Assembly (NCBI GenBank): GCA_004195305.1
Contig: SDWN01000336.1
Location: 1 to 11,869, forward strand
Direction of reading: 5' to 3'
From: Neptunomonas sp.
GTDB lineage: Bacteria; Pseudomonadota; Gammaproteobacteria; Pseudomonadales; Balneatricaceae
Length of the DNA: 11,869 nt
Positions within the stretch are counted from its first letter, which is position 1. Each line of letters begins with the position of its first letter. The translations under genes and the position numbers were made by a program. A model generated the notes under the pieces. The model was not told where the DNA came from. It searched no databases and worked only from the letters and a program-made list of their open reading frames with translations. Positions 1-9,600 of this stretch are shown here, piece by piece.

Positions 1-1
1 C

Positions 2-97
2 GGGATCACCCTCCTTCTCACCGACGTCGACGGGATCCTCACCGATGGGCGGATCCACTTCGATGGCAGCGGAGAGGAGGTCAAGAGCTTCCACGTC
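2..97 (+). pseudogene. N-terminal fragment of a KdsC/YrbI-type HAD phosphatase
   Basis: Frame 2 reads GITLLLTDVDGILTDG, then RIHFDGSGEEVKSFHV. The DxDGxLTDG block is HAD motif I (nucleophile Asp plus acid/base Asp) in the form typical of 3-deoxy-D-manno-octulosonate 8-phosphate phosphatase (KdsC) and its close relatives. The following F-H-V normally continues as RDG. KdsC removes the 8-phosphate from KDO-8-P in the cytoplasm during lipopolysaccharide core synthesis. Only about 32 residues are present: the true start lies left of the window, and after codon 95-97 the resemblance ends, with no RDG, motif II or motif III. The frame stays open to a TAG at 242-244, but past 97 it reads only out-of-frame adhesin sequence. 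The stretch looks richer in G and C than the rest of the window. Family identification is fairly secure. Whether this is a real gene remnant or an assembly/amplification chimera is not decidable here; a chimera seems more likely. Confidence 0.62.
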
Positions 98-117
98 ATC
101 TTGGTAATCGGCGATGA
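98..117. other. Junction between phosphatase fragment and giant adhesin gene
   Basis: These 20 bases belong clearly to neither neighbour. The phosphatase reading loses its family pattern after 97. The adhesin reading (frame 1) has a TGA at 115-117 and matches its own repeats only from ACG at 118 (T-A-G-V-G). A few bases (GTAATCGGCG) could be a damaged version of the glycine-rich lead-in seen in other B repeats, for example GGGTAGVG at 487-510, so the exact breakpoint is uncertain within about 95-118. No inverted repeat, attachment site or target duplication is visible. Confidence 0.5.
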
Positions 118-660
118 ACGGCCGGTGTCGGCGTATCGATCGGTATCTCACTGGCGATCAACCATATCAGTGGTGACGTTTCTGCCTACATTGCCAACGC
201 CGATAGCGGCGTTACAACGACTAGTGGTGGTATCACCATCCTAGCGTCGGAGACGGCGACTATCGAGGCGCTATCAGCCGCCGCGTCTATGGCAGCAGGT
301 GTCGGCGGCACGGCAGGTGTCGCTGTCAGCGGCGCGGGTGCCTGGGCGCAGAACATTATCCTCACAGATACCCTGGCGTATATCCTCAATAGCGAGGTTG
401 AGAGCCACACCTTCGTTGATATCGATGCGATCAATGCCTCGTCTATCGATGCTGTGATCGTTGCCGCTTCGCTGGCCGCCGCCGGTGGTGGTACTGCCGG
501 TGTCGGCGCTTCGATCGGTATCTCAATCGCAGACAATACGATTGGTGCCAATAACGATCTGGCACAACTGCACGCATACATCGAAAACGCCACCGTCAAT
601 GCCAAGGCGGGCGCGCTGACCATTAATGCCGATGGCGACCAGAGCATCAACGCCATTGTC
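118..660 (+). CDS. Giant repetitive surface protein, upstream part (frame 1, partial)
   Basis: Frame 1 is open from 118 to a TAG at 823-825, but its protein-like content ends at about 660. It holds three half-repeats in the order B-A-B. The B core is at 121-150 (AGVGVSIGIS), the A core at 310-339 (TAGVAVSGAG) and the second B core at 487-525 (GGGTAGVGASIGIS). Each core is hydrophobic and Gly/Ala-rich. It is followed by an N-I...AYI segment and a strand of the D-A-x-x-x-x-S-I-D/N-A type. The ATG at 289 lies inside a repeat, has no ribosome binding site and is not a start. This is the same protein as the downstream frame-3 ORF, separated from it by a frameshift. The role is inferred to be extracellular structure or adhesion; no enzymatic motif is visible. 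An ORF caller would end this piece at 825, but residues from 661 on are out of frame. Confidence 0.75.
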
Positions 661-680
661 GTGAAGCCGACGAGGCCGCC
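640..680 (+). other. Frameshift/deletion point in the giant repeat gene
   Basis: Frame 1 reads ...GDQSINAIV up to 660. From 660 the repeat continues in frame 3 as READEAANIFADAVAASLAAS. Frame 3 is closed upstream by TAA at 624-626, and frame 1 loses repeat character immediately after 660. The lead-in INAIV normally precedes an A core (compare QSINAF at 2520-2537), whereas READEAANIF is the lead-in to a B core (compare SGIDAF at 2712-2729). One A core is therefore absent. The B-to-B distance is 239 nt (511 to 750) against about 375-378 nt elsewhere, implying about 136-139 nt lost, a length of 3n+1 that by itself explains the frame change. There is no slippery heptamer here, so programmed frameshifting is unlikely. 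Confidence 0.72.
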
Positions 681-3600
681 AATATTTTTGCCGATGCCGT
701 GGCGGCATCTCTGGCGGCATCCTTTGCCGGTACTGCCGCCGTGTCGCTATCGATCGGTGTCTCTATCTCTAAGAACCGAATTAACAATGTGGTCGAGGCC
801 TATATTGTCAACGCGGCTGAGGTAGAAGCGCGAACCGGCGATATCATCGTTAAGGCCCATGTCGACGAAGATCCGGCGGGGATATCAACCGATTACCAGG
901 ATAGCGATGGTGATGTAGCGCTGCATAAAGGTGACCTGGTCGAGAGCGGCAACTCTGTGTACCGTTTCCTCGGTGAAGGCGAGAAAGTACGGCCGACCTA
1001 CGAGTCATCAGCCGGTGAGGTCTACCTGAAAAACGGCGACACCGTTGAGGTTATAGAAGATGACAACAACGGTGGTGTGGTTGGTGCTATCTATACCTAT
1101 GAAGGTACGACTCTTATTCAGGGAACTGATGATGCGCTTGATCTGACCGGCGTTAACTTCGGCCCCTTACCTAACCCCTCGGCCCCTCCCTCATTTATCC
1201 CTAATCCGAATTGGACTTTTGTCGATGAGCAGGCCGTTTATGACTCTTCGGCGGGTGAAGTCGATATTGAAACCGACGATATCGTTCAGGTGCTCAACGG
1301 TTACACCATTCTCCAGACCAGCGACAGCAGTTCTGCCGACCTGGTACAGAACAAGACCTACGTACAGATTACCGAAGCATTCGATACGGATACCTATCAT
1401 GCCGCTACCGGAGTCACCTATCGGTATGTCGGCAGCAGCCTGGATAATGTCGATCTCAGCACCACTCATTTCACTAATGCTGATGGCAGTGCCAATGCCG
1501 ACTGGGTCGAAGCCCGTCCTGCGGTCGATGAGTTTGGCGATGGCGGCACCTTCTATACCTATGTGGGTAATACGACCGACGACCTGGATCTGAGTGTTGA
1601 GGATTACACCGATAGCAGTCGCTGGCAGCAGATCACCCGCAACCTTGGAACAGAAGATTATACCGACGCCCGTTACTGGGCCGAGACCTCTTCAATCACC
1701 TCGGTGGCCGTTGCCGCTTCGGTGAGTGCTGCGGTGGGCGGTGTGGCTGGGGTTGCACTGAGCGGTGCCGGTGCCGATGCCTCCAACGTTATTCTGACCC
1801 AGACCTACGCCTATATCACCGACAGTTCACTGCAGGCAACGCTGGGCAATGTCGATCTGGATGCCACCAATACCGCCAGTATCGATGCGGTGATCGTTTC
1901 CGCCTCAGCCGCGCTCGGTGGTGGTGGTGTCGCCGGAGTGGGTGCCTCTATCGGTGTGTCACTGGCGAGAAACTTCATCGGTTGGGATACCGACGCATCG
2001 GCTCTGCCTGCCGCCGATTTTGCCACCGGTGACACCAGTAAGGACCGTTACTCAATTGCTAATCCGCTGGATAACGGTGATCTGGTTCAGATCGATTCGG
2101 GCGCCCGCGCTGGCGATGTTTACCAGTATACCGGCAGCAAGATTCAGCCTGACCATAGCTCGACCCAGACCGTATCGCTAGCGGCCTATGACAGCGATGC
2201 GACCGACCACCAGATCGTATTGATCGCCGACAGTTATGCCCACGACAGCGATGACGACGGAGACCAGGCCAACGCTAAACTCGGCGGCTTGTATAAGTAT
2301 GTCGGTGACGGTGCCAGTAACGTCAACCTGGCAACCCAAGACTACCTCGATGGTGATTTGTGGGAATACGTCGGCTCGAGCCTGCTAGCCGAGCAGGACT
2401 ATGGCGATGATGGCCTGTGGCTGCAGGTCAATCTGACCGAATCTCCGGCCGATACCCAGGCCTATGTCCAGCGCTCCAGTATCACCGCCGGCGGGGCGTT
2501 GACTATCGACGCCCGTTCAAACCAGAGCATCAACGCCTTTATCTTCGCAGGTTCCGCAGCCATCAGTGGTGGCGGGGTGGCCGGGGTGGGTATCAGCGGT
2601 GCCGGTGTCGGTGCGGTCAATCGCATCGTAACCAACGTACATGCCTTTATCGACGGTGATGGCGCCACCGGTATCAACGCCAGTAGCGTCAGTATCAAGG
2701 CTCAAGATACCTCCGGCATCGATGCCTTTGCCGGTGCCGCATCATTGGCCGCATCCTTTGGTGGTGTTGCGGCGGTATCGGTGTCAATTGGTGTCGCTAT
2801 TGCCGAAAACATCATCACCAACGATATCTCGGCCTATATCGATAACGCCAATGATGGTGTGGTTGCCACGAGCGGTGAGGTTCGGGTCGAGGCGATCGAA
2901 AATGCCACCGTCGATGCCACCGCAATTGCGGCCTCGCTATCGGTGGCGGTGGGTTTTGTCGGCGTCGCTTTGAGTGGCGCTGGTGCCGATGCCGACAATG
3001 CCATCGCCAACTCGGTCACCAGCCGTATCGATAACAGTACCCTGGTGACCGAAACCCCTTATGACTACGCCTCGACTCAGCAACTCGATCAGTTGACCCA
3101 AGGCACCAGGGTACTGTTGATGGAAGGCGCCAGCGGCTTGCTCAATATCGGCGCAGCCGGAGACATCTACCAATATATCGGTGCGACGCGCGGGTCCTTG
3201 ACCGACCCCGTCGGTTTACGCAACCAGAACTACCTGGACACGACACAATGGCAAAAAGTGACGGTGGCCAGCAAGGATATTGTTGTCGATGCCCAGAACC
3301 ATTCCAGCATTACCTCGTTGGTCGGGGCGATTTCGGCGGGTGTATCGGGTGGTTTTGTCGCGGTGGCCGGATCTGTTGGTCTGTCGTTGTCGGAAAACGT
3401 GATCGGTCAATCCACCGTCACCCTTTTCAATCCGAACAGCGGTGCGCTTGAAAGCAGGGTGTTCCAGAACGGTGCGGTGGCTTCGGTAAGCAACTCTAAC
3501 CTGATCTCGGCTGAAGATATCAGTGTGACCGCAACCACTAGCGAAACCATTGAATCGGATGCGTTTGCCGGTTCGGTGGCGCTGGCGGTAGGTATTGGCG

Positions 3601-6600
3601 CTGCGGTATCGGGTGCAGGTGTCGAGGTGGTCAATACGTTCAACACCCATACCTATGCATTTATCGATCAGTCGGATGTGATCGCGCTGGGCGATATCCT
3701 GGTTAATGCCACCTCCAGTAGCGAACTGCTCGAATCCAGCGCGGTCGGTGTATCGCTATCGGCCAGTCTGGTGGGGCTATCTGTTGCCGCCTCCCTGATC
3801 GATACAAGCATCACCAATGATGTTCAGGCATACATCAGTGGTAATAGCGACGATGTGATCGTGGCAACTGGCAATATCGATGTGACCGCCGATGTGATGA
3901 CCGCCAAGATCGATGATGTGGTCGCCGTAACCGCCTCGGTCGCGGTGGGTTCGATCGCCGTTAGTGGCGGCGGTCTGGATGTCAGTAGCGTCATCAACAA
4001 TACCGTCAGCGCTTACATCAGCGGTGCCATCGAGATGCTTGCGCTCGGTGATATCACCGTCGAGGCATCAGAAGATACCTATATCGCGGGTGATGCTGCC
4101 AATGTGACCCTGGCATTTGGCCTGGGCATGGCGATAGGTGTGTCGCTGATGGAACACAGGATCCTGAGTGGCATCAGCGCTTACGCCGACGGGCCTACCA
4201 GTCTGTCAGGCCGCAATCTGACCTTGACCGCCAGATCGGTGGCCAATATCGATAAAACTAATACTGCAGGCGTCGCCGGTTCGTTGATAGCGGCGGTCGG
4301 TAACCGTGCCGATGCCGATATCGAAACCAAGGTTGATGCCTATCTGCAAAATGCGGTGGTGGTGGTGACCGAGTCGGTCACTGTCAGTGCCGATTCCATC
4401 AACACTGCCAACGCTCAAGCGGCGGGTGGTGCCTTTGGCGCGATTGCAGCGGGTGCGATGATCTCAGATCTAAATATTGGTCGCGGAAACGGGGTCGATG
4501 AAATTACTGCCGCAGTCGGTGATAACACCAGCATCTCAGCAAACAGTCTCAATATTACCGCTACCGGTGCGAATACGCTTCGCTCGGAAACGATAGCGGC
4601 CAGCGGAGGCCTGGTTGCGGTTGCCGGGGCACAATCGAGTATCCATAGCGACAGCGCATCGTTGGCATCGATTGGTGAAAATGTCGATATCAACGTCGGT
4701 ACGTTGTCGGTGAACTCGGTGAATTCGCAGAATTTTGACTCTAGCGCCGATGCGGTCGCCTTCGGTCTGGCGGCGGGTACCGGTGCCGGCGCTACCAATG
4801 CCATGAATACCGCAGCCAACGTTAATATCAGCACGGGGATTGGGGACACCCGGGTTGATGCTGATGCGATCTATATCAAGGCCGTTAATATATTTGATAA
4901 GAATGACTACGGTACCAATGGTAGTAACCTCAATTCGGGTTCTGCCGGTGGCGTGGCCATCAATGTGCTTGCCAGCGGCACCGATATTATCTCGGATGCG
5001 GTCATCAATATTGGTCAGGGCTCGTTCCTGACCGCCTTCGGCAACAACGAAACACCGGGGGTTATCGAGATTGAATCGGTTATTTCGGGAAGTGCCACCG
5101 ATGTGGTTCGGGTTGAAAGCGTGGCAGGGTTTGGAATTTCGGCGGGGCTATCACGGGTTGAATTTGATGGTGATACCGAGATCAACCTCGATGGCGCCGC
5201 GATCGAAAACAAGTCCGGTAATGTCACCCTGGCGACCAGCACCAACTCCGAATTACGCCCCAGTGCCAATCTCTTTGCAGCTGGAGCCGTGACCGCAGCG
5301 GCAGCGGATGTCGATGCCATCAACCATGTCAGCAACCTGATCACCGTCAATGATAGCTTCGTCAAAGGTAGCGATATCAACCTGCAGGCTGGCCGCAACA
5401 CCACCGGTGTCAGCGACCTGCTCGAAGCCTCGGCCAACGCCGAGATCACCACGGTAGCGTTGGTTGGTATCTCGGTACCGGTGGTAATCGCGGATCTCGA
5501 TGAAATTAACACCATCGATATCTCCGGGCTCAGCAACTTGCAGGCGCTGCAAGATGTGAATCTGCTGACCCATACCGGTATCGGTCAGGATCGCGCCAGC
5601 ACCGATGGCCTGGCGCTGAGTATTTCGCTGATTCCCTACGGTATGGAGGTGCCCGATGGCGCCAGCGAAACCGTCATCAATAGCGTCACCATCGGTAGCA
5701 GCGCGCGGATCGAAGCCGGTCTGAACAACATGAGTGCGCTGCGGATCTTGCCCGTCAAGGTCGGTGGCGTGGTTGATACCGACCTGGACGGCGGTAATAT
5801 CGAAACACGGCTCGACATTTTCGATGAAAATGGTCTGCTACTTAGTGATGACGATTTGGCTGAAAAGCGTCTGCTGAGCGATGCCGAATTGGCGCAGGTC
5901 GAGATGGAGATCCCCGACCCCAATAACAGCAATGCCACGATCACCAAGAGATTGTCGGCAGGGCTTAAGTACGAATATGCCTATTTAGATCTGACCGCCA
6001 TCGCCTTCTCTATTTCGCAAGGCACGATTATTAAGGCGGTTAGCGGTTCGATGGCAGGCGGTATTGCGGGTCATTATTACAAGTATCTGCCCGATACCTC
6101 GGATGGCAGCAATTCAGTCATTTTGGAAACGCAGGATTATTCTCAAGGGGGTGTTTGGCAACATCTAGGCACCACCATTCCAGCAGAAGATGTCGATAAG
6201 ACCGCTTATGACAGCGATGTGACTAAGAACTTTATCGGTGCCATCGACGGTAAATTCTATGTTATCAAGCCGGTGGAGATGGATACCCCGACGGTGTCTT
6301 ATGTCAACGTCGGTAACCTGTTACTCGAACAGCGTGATCAGTTGGTCACCTGGATCATCAACCATACCGGGGATGATGAAGCACTGGCGCGCTATCAGGT
6401 GCAACTCGATGCCCTCGATGAAACGCTGGAAGATCTGGGGCTGACGCAATATTACTCCCAAGTCACTACTAACAGCGTCGTGTTTGTCCCCGTATCGGTC
6501 GGTTCGAGTACCGGTATTCGGTATCAATACCAAGGGTCAGACCCCACAGGGCTGATCTTGCCGTTGGAAGATTATTCAGATACCAGTCAGTGGACAACGT

Positions 6601-9600
6601 TATCGGAAACCAGCATCCAGTTGGGCGACATCAACAGTAACAACACCGATGGACAGCTGGCGATCAAGCGTGAACTCGACACCTTATTCCTTAATATTCC
6701 CGATATTTACGCCGCGCCTGGATCGATCTTTATCGAGCGCGATAGCTTATCAACCGTCGCACAGGTGTTGGCACAAACGACCTACACTGACCTTGTAAAC
6801 AGCGGCCAACTGATCGCCCGCTCGGGTGCCCAGATCGATATATACAACAACACGCCACTGACGTCGGTGATTAACGACGCCATCATTCGTGATAACAAGA
6901 AAGTTCAGGTGATCGATGGTGTCTATACCGTATTTGCGCCGGGTAATGTCTGGTTCAACGCCGCCAATGTCAGTGGCAATACCACCGATAGTGACAAGCC
7001 GAACATCAAGATCACCCAGGATTCGTTATCGATCAATCAGTACGACCTGCCAGCTAACCCATCCAACCTGGCGGTGATTCTCGGCAGCCTCGATCAGGAT
7101 ATGTATATTGTTGGCGATGTGATCAACGAGAACGGCGGCCTGCAAATTCGTAACATCGAAGGCAGCATCATCGTGTCCGGTACCTTGCGTGCCGAGACTA
7201 TCGATATCTTCGCCGGGCGTGATTTCAGCCTCAACACAGAAGGCTGGTTCCATACCAACAAGGACCCACGCCAGTACATCGATCTGGATGCACAACGGGC
7301 CAACGCCTTGGCGACGGGTAGTACGACAGCGGTGCTCGATCAGCTTGCCTCGGTACTGAGTCTATTTGGCATCGATGTCACGGATCTTCTTGCATTGTCA
7401 CCGCTCGATTTTGCCACCGCAGCCGAGGTCAGCAACCCTGACGGAGGTACCCTTAAGGATGCAATCGAGACCGATAACTCCCGCATCCTGGCGCAGGGCA
7501 AGATCAACATCACCGCCCGATTCCTCAACGTCAACGGCTTGATTCAGAGCGGTGTCGATACCATCACGCTGCGTATTGATCAGACCTTTAATCCGGGCAA
7601 CCGCACCACCACGTTCACCGACAGTAACGGCATCACCCTTGATGGCATCAGCTTCGGCGCCGACGATGTGCCGGTCGATGGCTTCTACGACGCCAGCCGC
7701 CGAGCCATCGTGGTTGAAGAGATCATCCCTGAAGGCGGTCAGATCGTCTTGGCAGGGCAGGTGTTGAGTACCGGTAACGGCCGTCTGCGGGTCGCCAACG
7801 GTTACACCAATGTTGATATCGATAACTACAGTGGCTTCGACCTGGTGTTGGATCGCATCGATACCACCACCGATCGAAAGGGCAGCATCACGATCATCGA
7901 TAGCGCCACGCTGCAGAAAGATGTCTATCAGGTGTCTGCTGGCAAGATGATCCACAGTGTCTATTTCGGCACGGTTGCGGACAACCCGGTCAATAACGAT
8001 GGGGTGATCGAAGCGATCAACTACCAGCTACGAGCGGATCTATCGGACCTTGCTGGCGTCGTCATCACTAACGGTATTGAAACCTTCTACGACACCAGGC
8101 GCGATCTGAATCAAGACGGTATTGGCGACGAAGCGCTTTATTACATCTGGGTTGAGGGGCAGTCACTGACCAAAACTACCGTGACAAAGTACGAGAAGAA
8201 GAGCTTCAACCTGTTTGGTGATAACGCCTTTGCTGACCTGCTGGTGAAGGATAATAGTTGGGTCAGTCGGGATACCTTCTATACCGATAAGCAGCCGCTG
8301 CTGGAGTCAGAAACCCTCGAGGGTGATAGTGGCTCGGGTGTTCCAGATTATGCGGCAGGCGATGCCTACACCATCCGTTATAAGCAGGTTGAAGAGCTTG
8401 AGATCAGCGCCAAGGCCGATGTCACTAAGGTTTTTGTCGGGGGTGACGAGACCAACGGTACGGGCGGGACTTGGTATCTGTATAAGGGTGATAATGGCCG
8501 TAAAATCTTCCTGCCAGGGGTTGATTATGCTGGCGCTGATAGCGATGACTGGGAGGTCTATACCGGTTCGATCACGATCAACCCCGACCCAGACCTCGGC
8601 GTGCTCAGCTATGCACTGAGTCAATACCCAGATAGCTTCAAAAATCTATCGGTCGATGGCGATACCTGGACCACCGGCGGCGGTTGGTTGCGTAAGAAGA
8701 CCGTCCATACCAAGGTCACCACCATCGAGGGTCTCAAGGACGTCTATACCCATACCATGAAGGCCGATTACCCGATCGCGATCGACTTCATCCAAGGCGT
8801 TGTGACCCCAACCATTAATGTCTGGACCGAGGGTAACCTGATCCTCGAAGGTGATATGGAATCACCCGAGCACGGCATGATCAATTTGACCTCCAGTTCG
8901 GGCTCGATCACCTCCTCTGATGGCGTCGCTATCTATGGCGCAACGCCCGAGGTCCATGCCGGGCAAGGTGTCGGCGACACTATCTGGCTCAATATCGAAG
9001 GCAACAAGCTGGCCGAAGATGCTAAATACAGCAAAGATAACAATGAGGTCAGGCTGCATAAGGGCGATCTGGTCGAACGTAATGGTGGCCTGTATCGCTT
9101 CACCGGTAACGACAAGGTACTTGATCTGACAGACACCCTAGTCGAGGTAACAAGTGCCGGTGTCACGCTCAATCTCAATGATCAGAGCTACAGCAATCAA
9201 CACAACTGGCTCAAACTGGCCGACGCCGCGCTGATCGCCACCGCCGGTGACGACATTACCCTCAATGCTATCTCGCTCGACAATACCAGTAGCCGCTTCA
9301 AGATCGACAACATCAATTCAACCCGCGGCGACGTGTTGATCAATGCACCGCACGGTATCTATGGCAACGATAGCTCGGCGCAGATAACCGGTGAGCTGGT
9401 TGAATTGAACGCCTTCGCGGGAGCCATCGGTAGCAGTTCCAAGATGATCAATGTCGACAGCGACCGGGACGGCATTCAAAAGACCGGCGGTCTGGCGGCG
9501 CTGGCCCGCGGCGATATCTTCATCAACGAAAACAATGCATCGGCCACGGCGGGAGACCTGAAGCTGGCTGAGGCTCAAAGCTGGTCGGGTAATGCCGCAG

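Larger units (their letters stand above)
118..4150 (+). repeat. Alternating A/B Gly-Ala half-repeats (about 63 codons each)
   Basis: Type A cores end in SGAG or a variant, starting at 328, 1761, 2595, 2973, 3609 and 3963. Type B cores carry SIGVS or a variant, starting at 136, 511, 750, 1947, 2784, 3372, 3792 and 4131. Uninterrupted core-to-core spacings are 168-192 nt, for example 189 from 2595 to 2784 and 189 from 2784 to 2973. Each half-repeat has a hydrophobic Gly/Ala core, then N-x-I...AYI, then a D/S/T-rich strand and a short x-I-D-A turn. Order is strictly A-B-A-B except at the frame break near 660. DNA similarity is high for the earliest copies: 121-150 and 496-525 agree at 28 of 30 bases, exactly 375 nt apart. 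Longer gaps are explained by inserted Y/W modules. The regularity suggests a solenoid or fibre. Confidence 0.82.

Noticed and set aside
186..656. Long minus-strand ORF rich in A, P, T and S, and similar ones at 4415-4849, 5015-5536, 7398-7955 and 11271-11786
   Set aside because: They lie opposite the coding strand of the repeat gene, mirror its composition (Ala/Val/Ser low complexity), have no ribosome binding sites and resemble no family.
650..670. Programmed -1 ribosomal frameshift
   Set aside because: No X-XXY-YYZ slippery heptamer is present, and a half-repeat is missing at the same place, which slippage would not explain.
699..701. GTG as the start codon of the downstream ORF
   Set aside because: It lies inside a B repeat lead-in, has no ribosome binding site, and the same protein clearly continues upstream in frame 1.
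823..825. TAG as the genuine C-terminus of the upstream protein
   Set aside because: Residues after 660 in frame 1 are non-repeat, Pro/Arg-rich nonsense, while the repeat continues in frame 3. The stop is therefore a consequence of the frame break.
1219..1593. Plus-strand ORF in frame 1 and similar short ones at 1918-2181, 2641-2973 and 4840-5031
   Set aside because: They overlap frame-3 repeat sequence that is well conserved at protein level. Their own translations are rich in R, P, S and M and show no domain.
118..4150. CRISPR array or satellite DNA
   Set aside because: The periodicity is at protein level with 56-64-codon units and diverged DNA. There are no short identical direct repeats with unique spacers.
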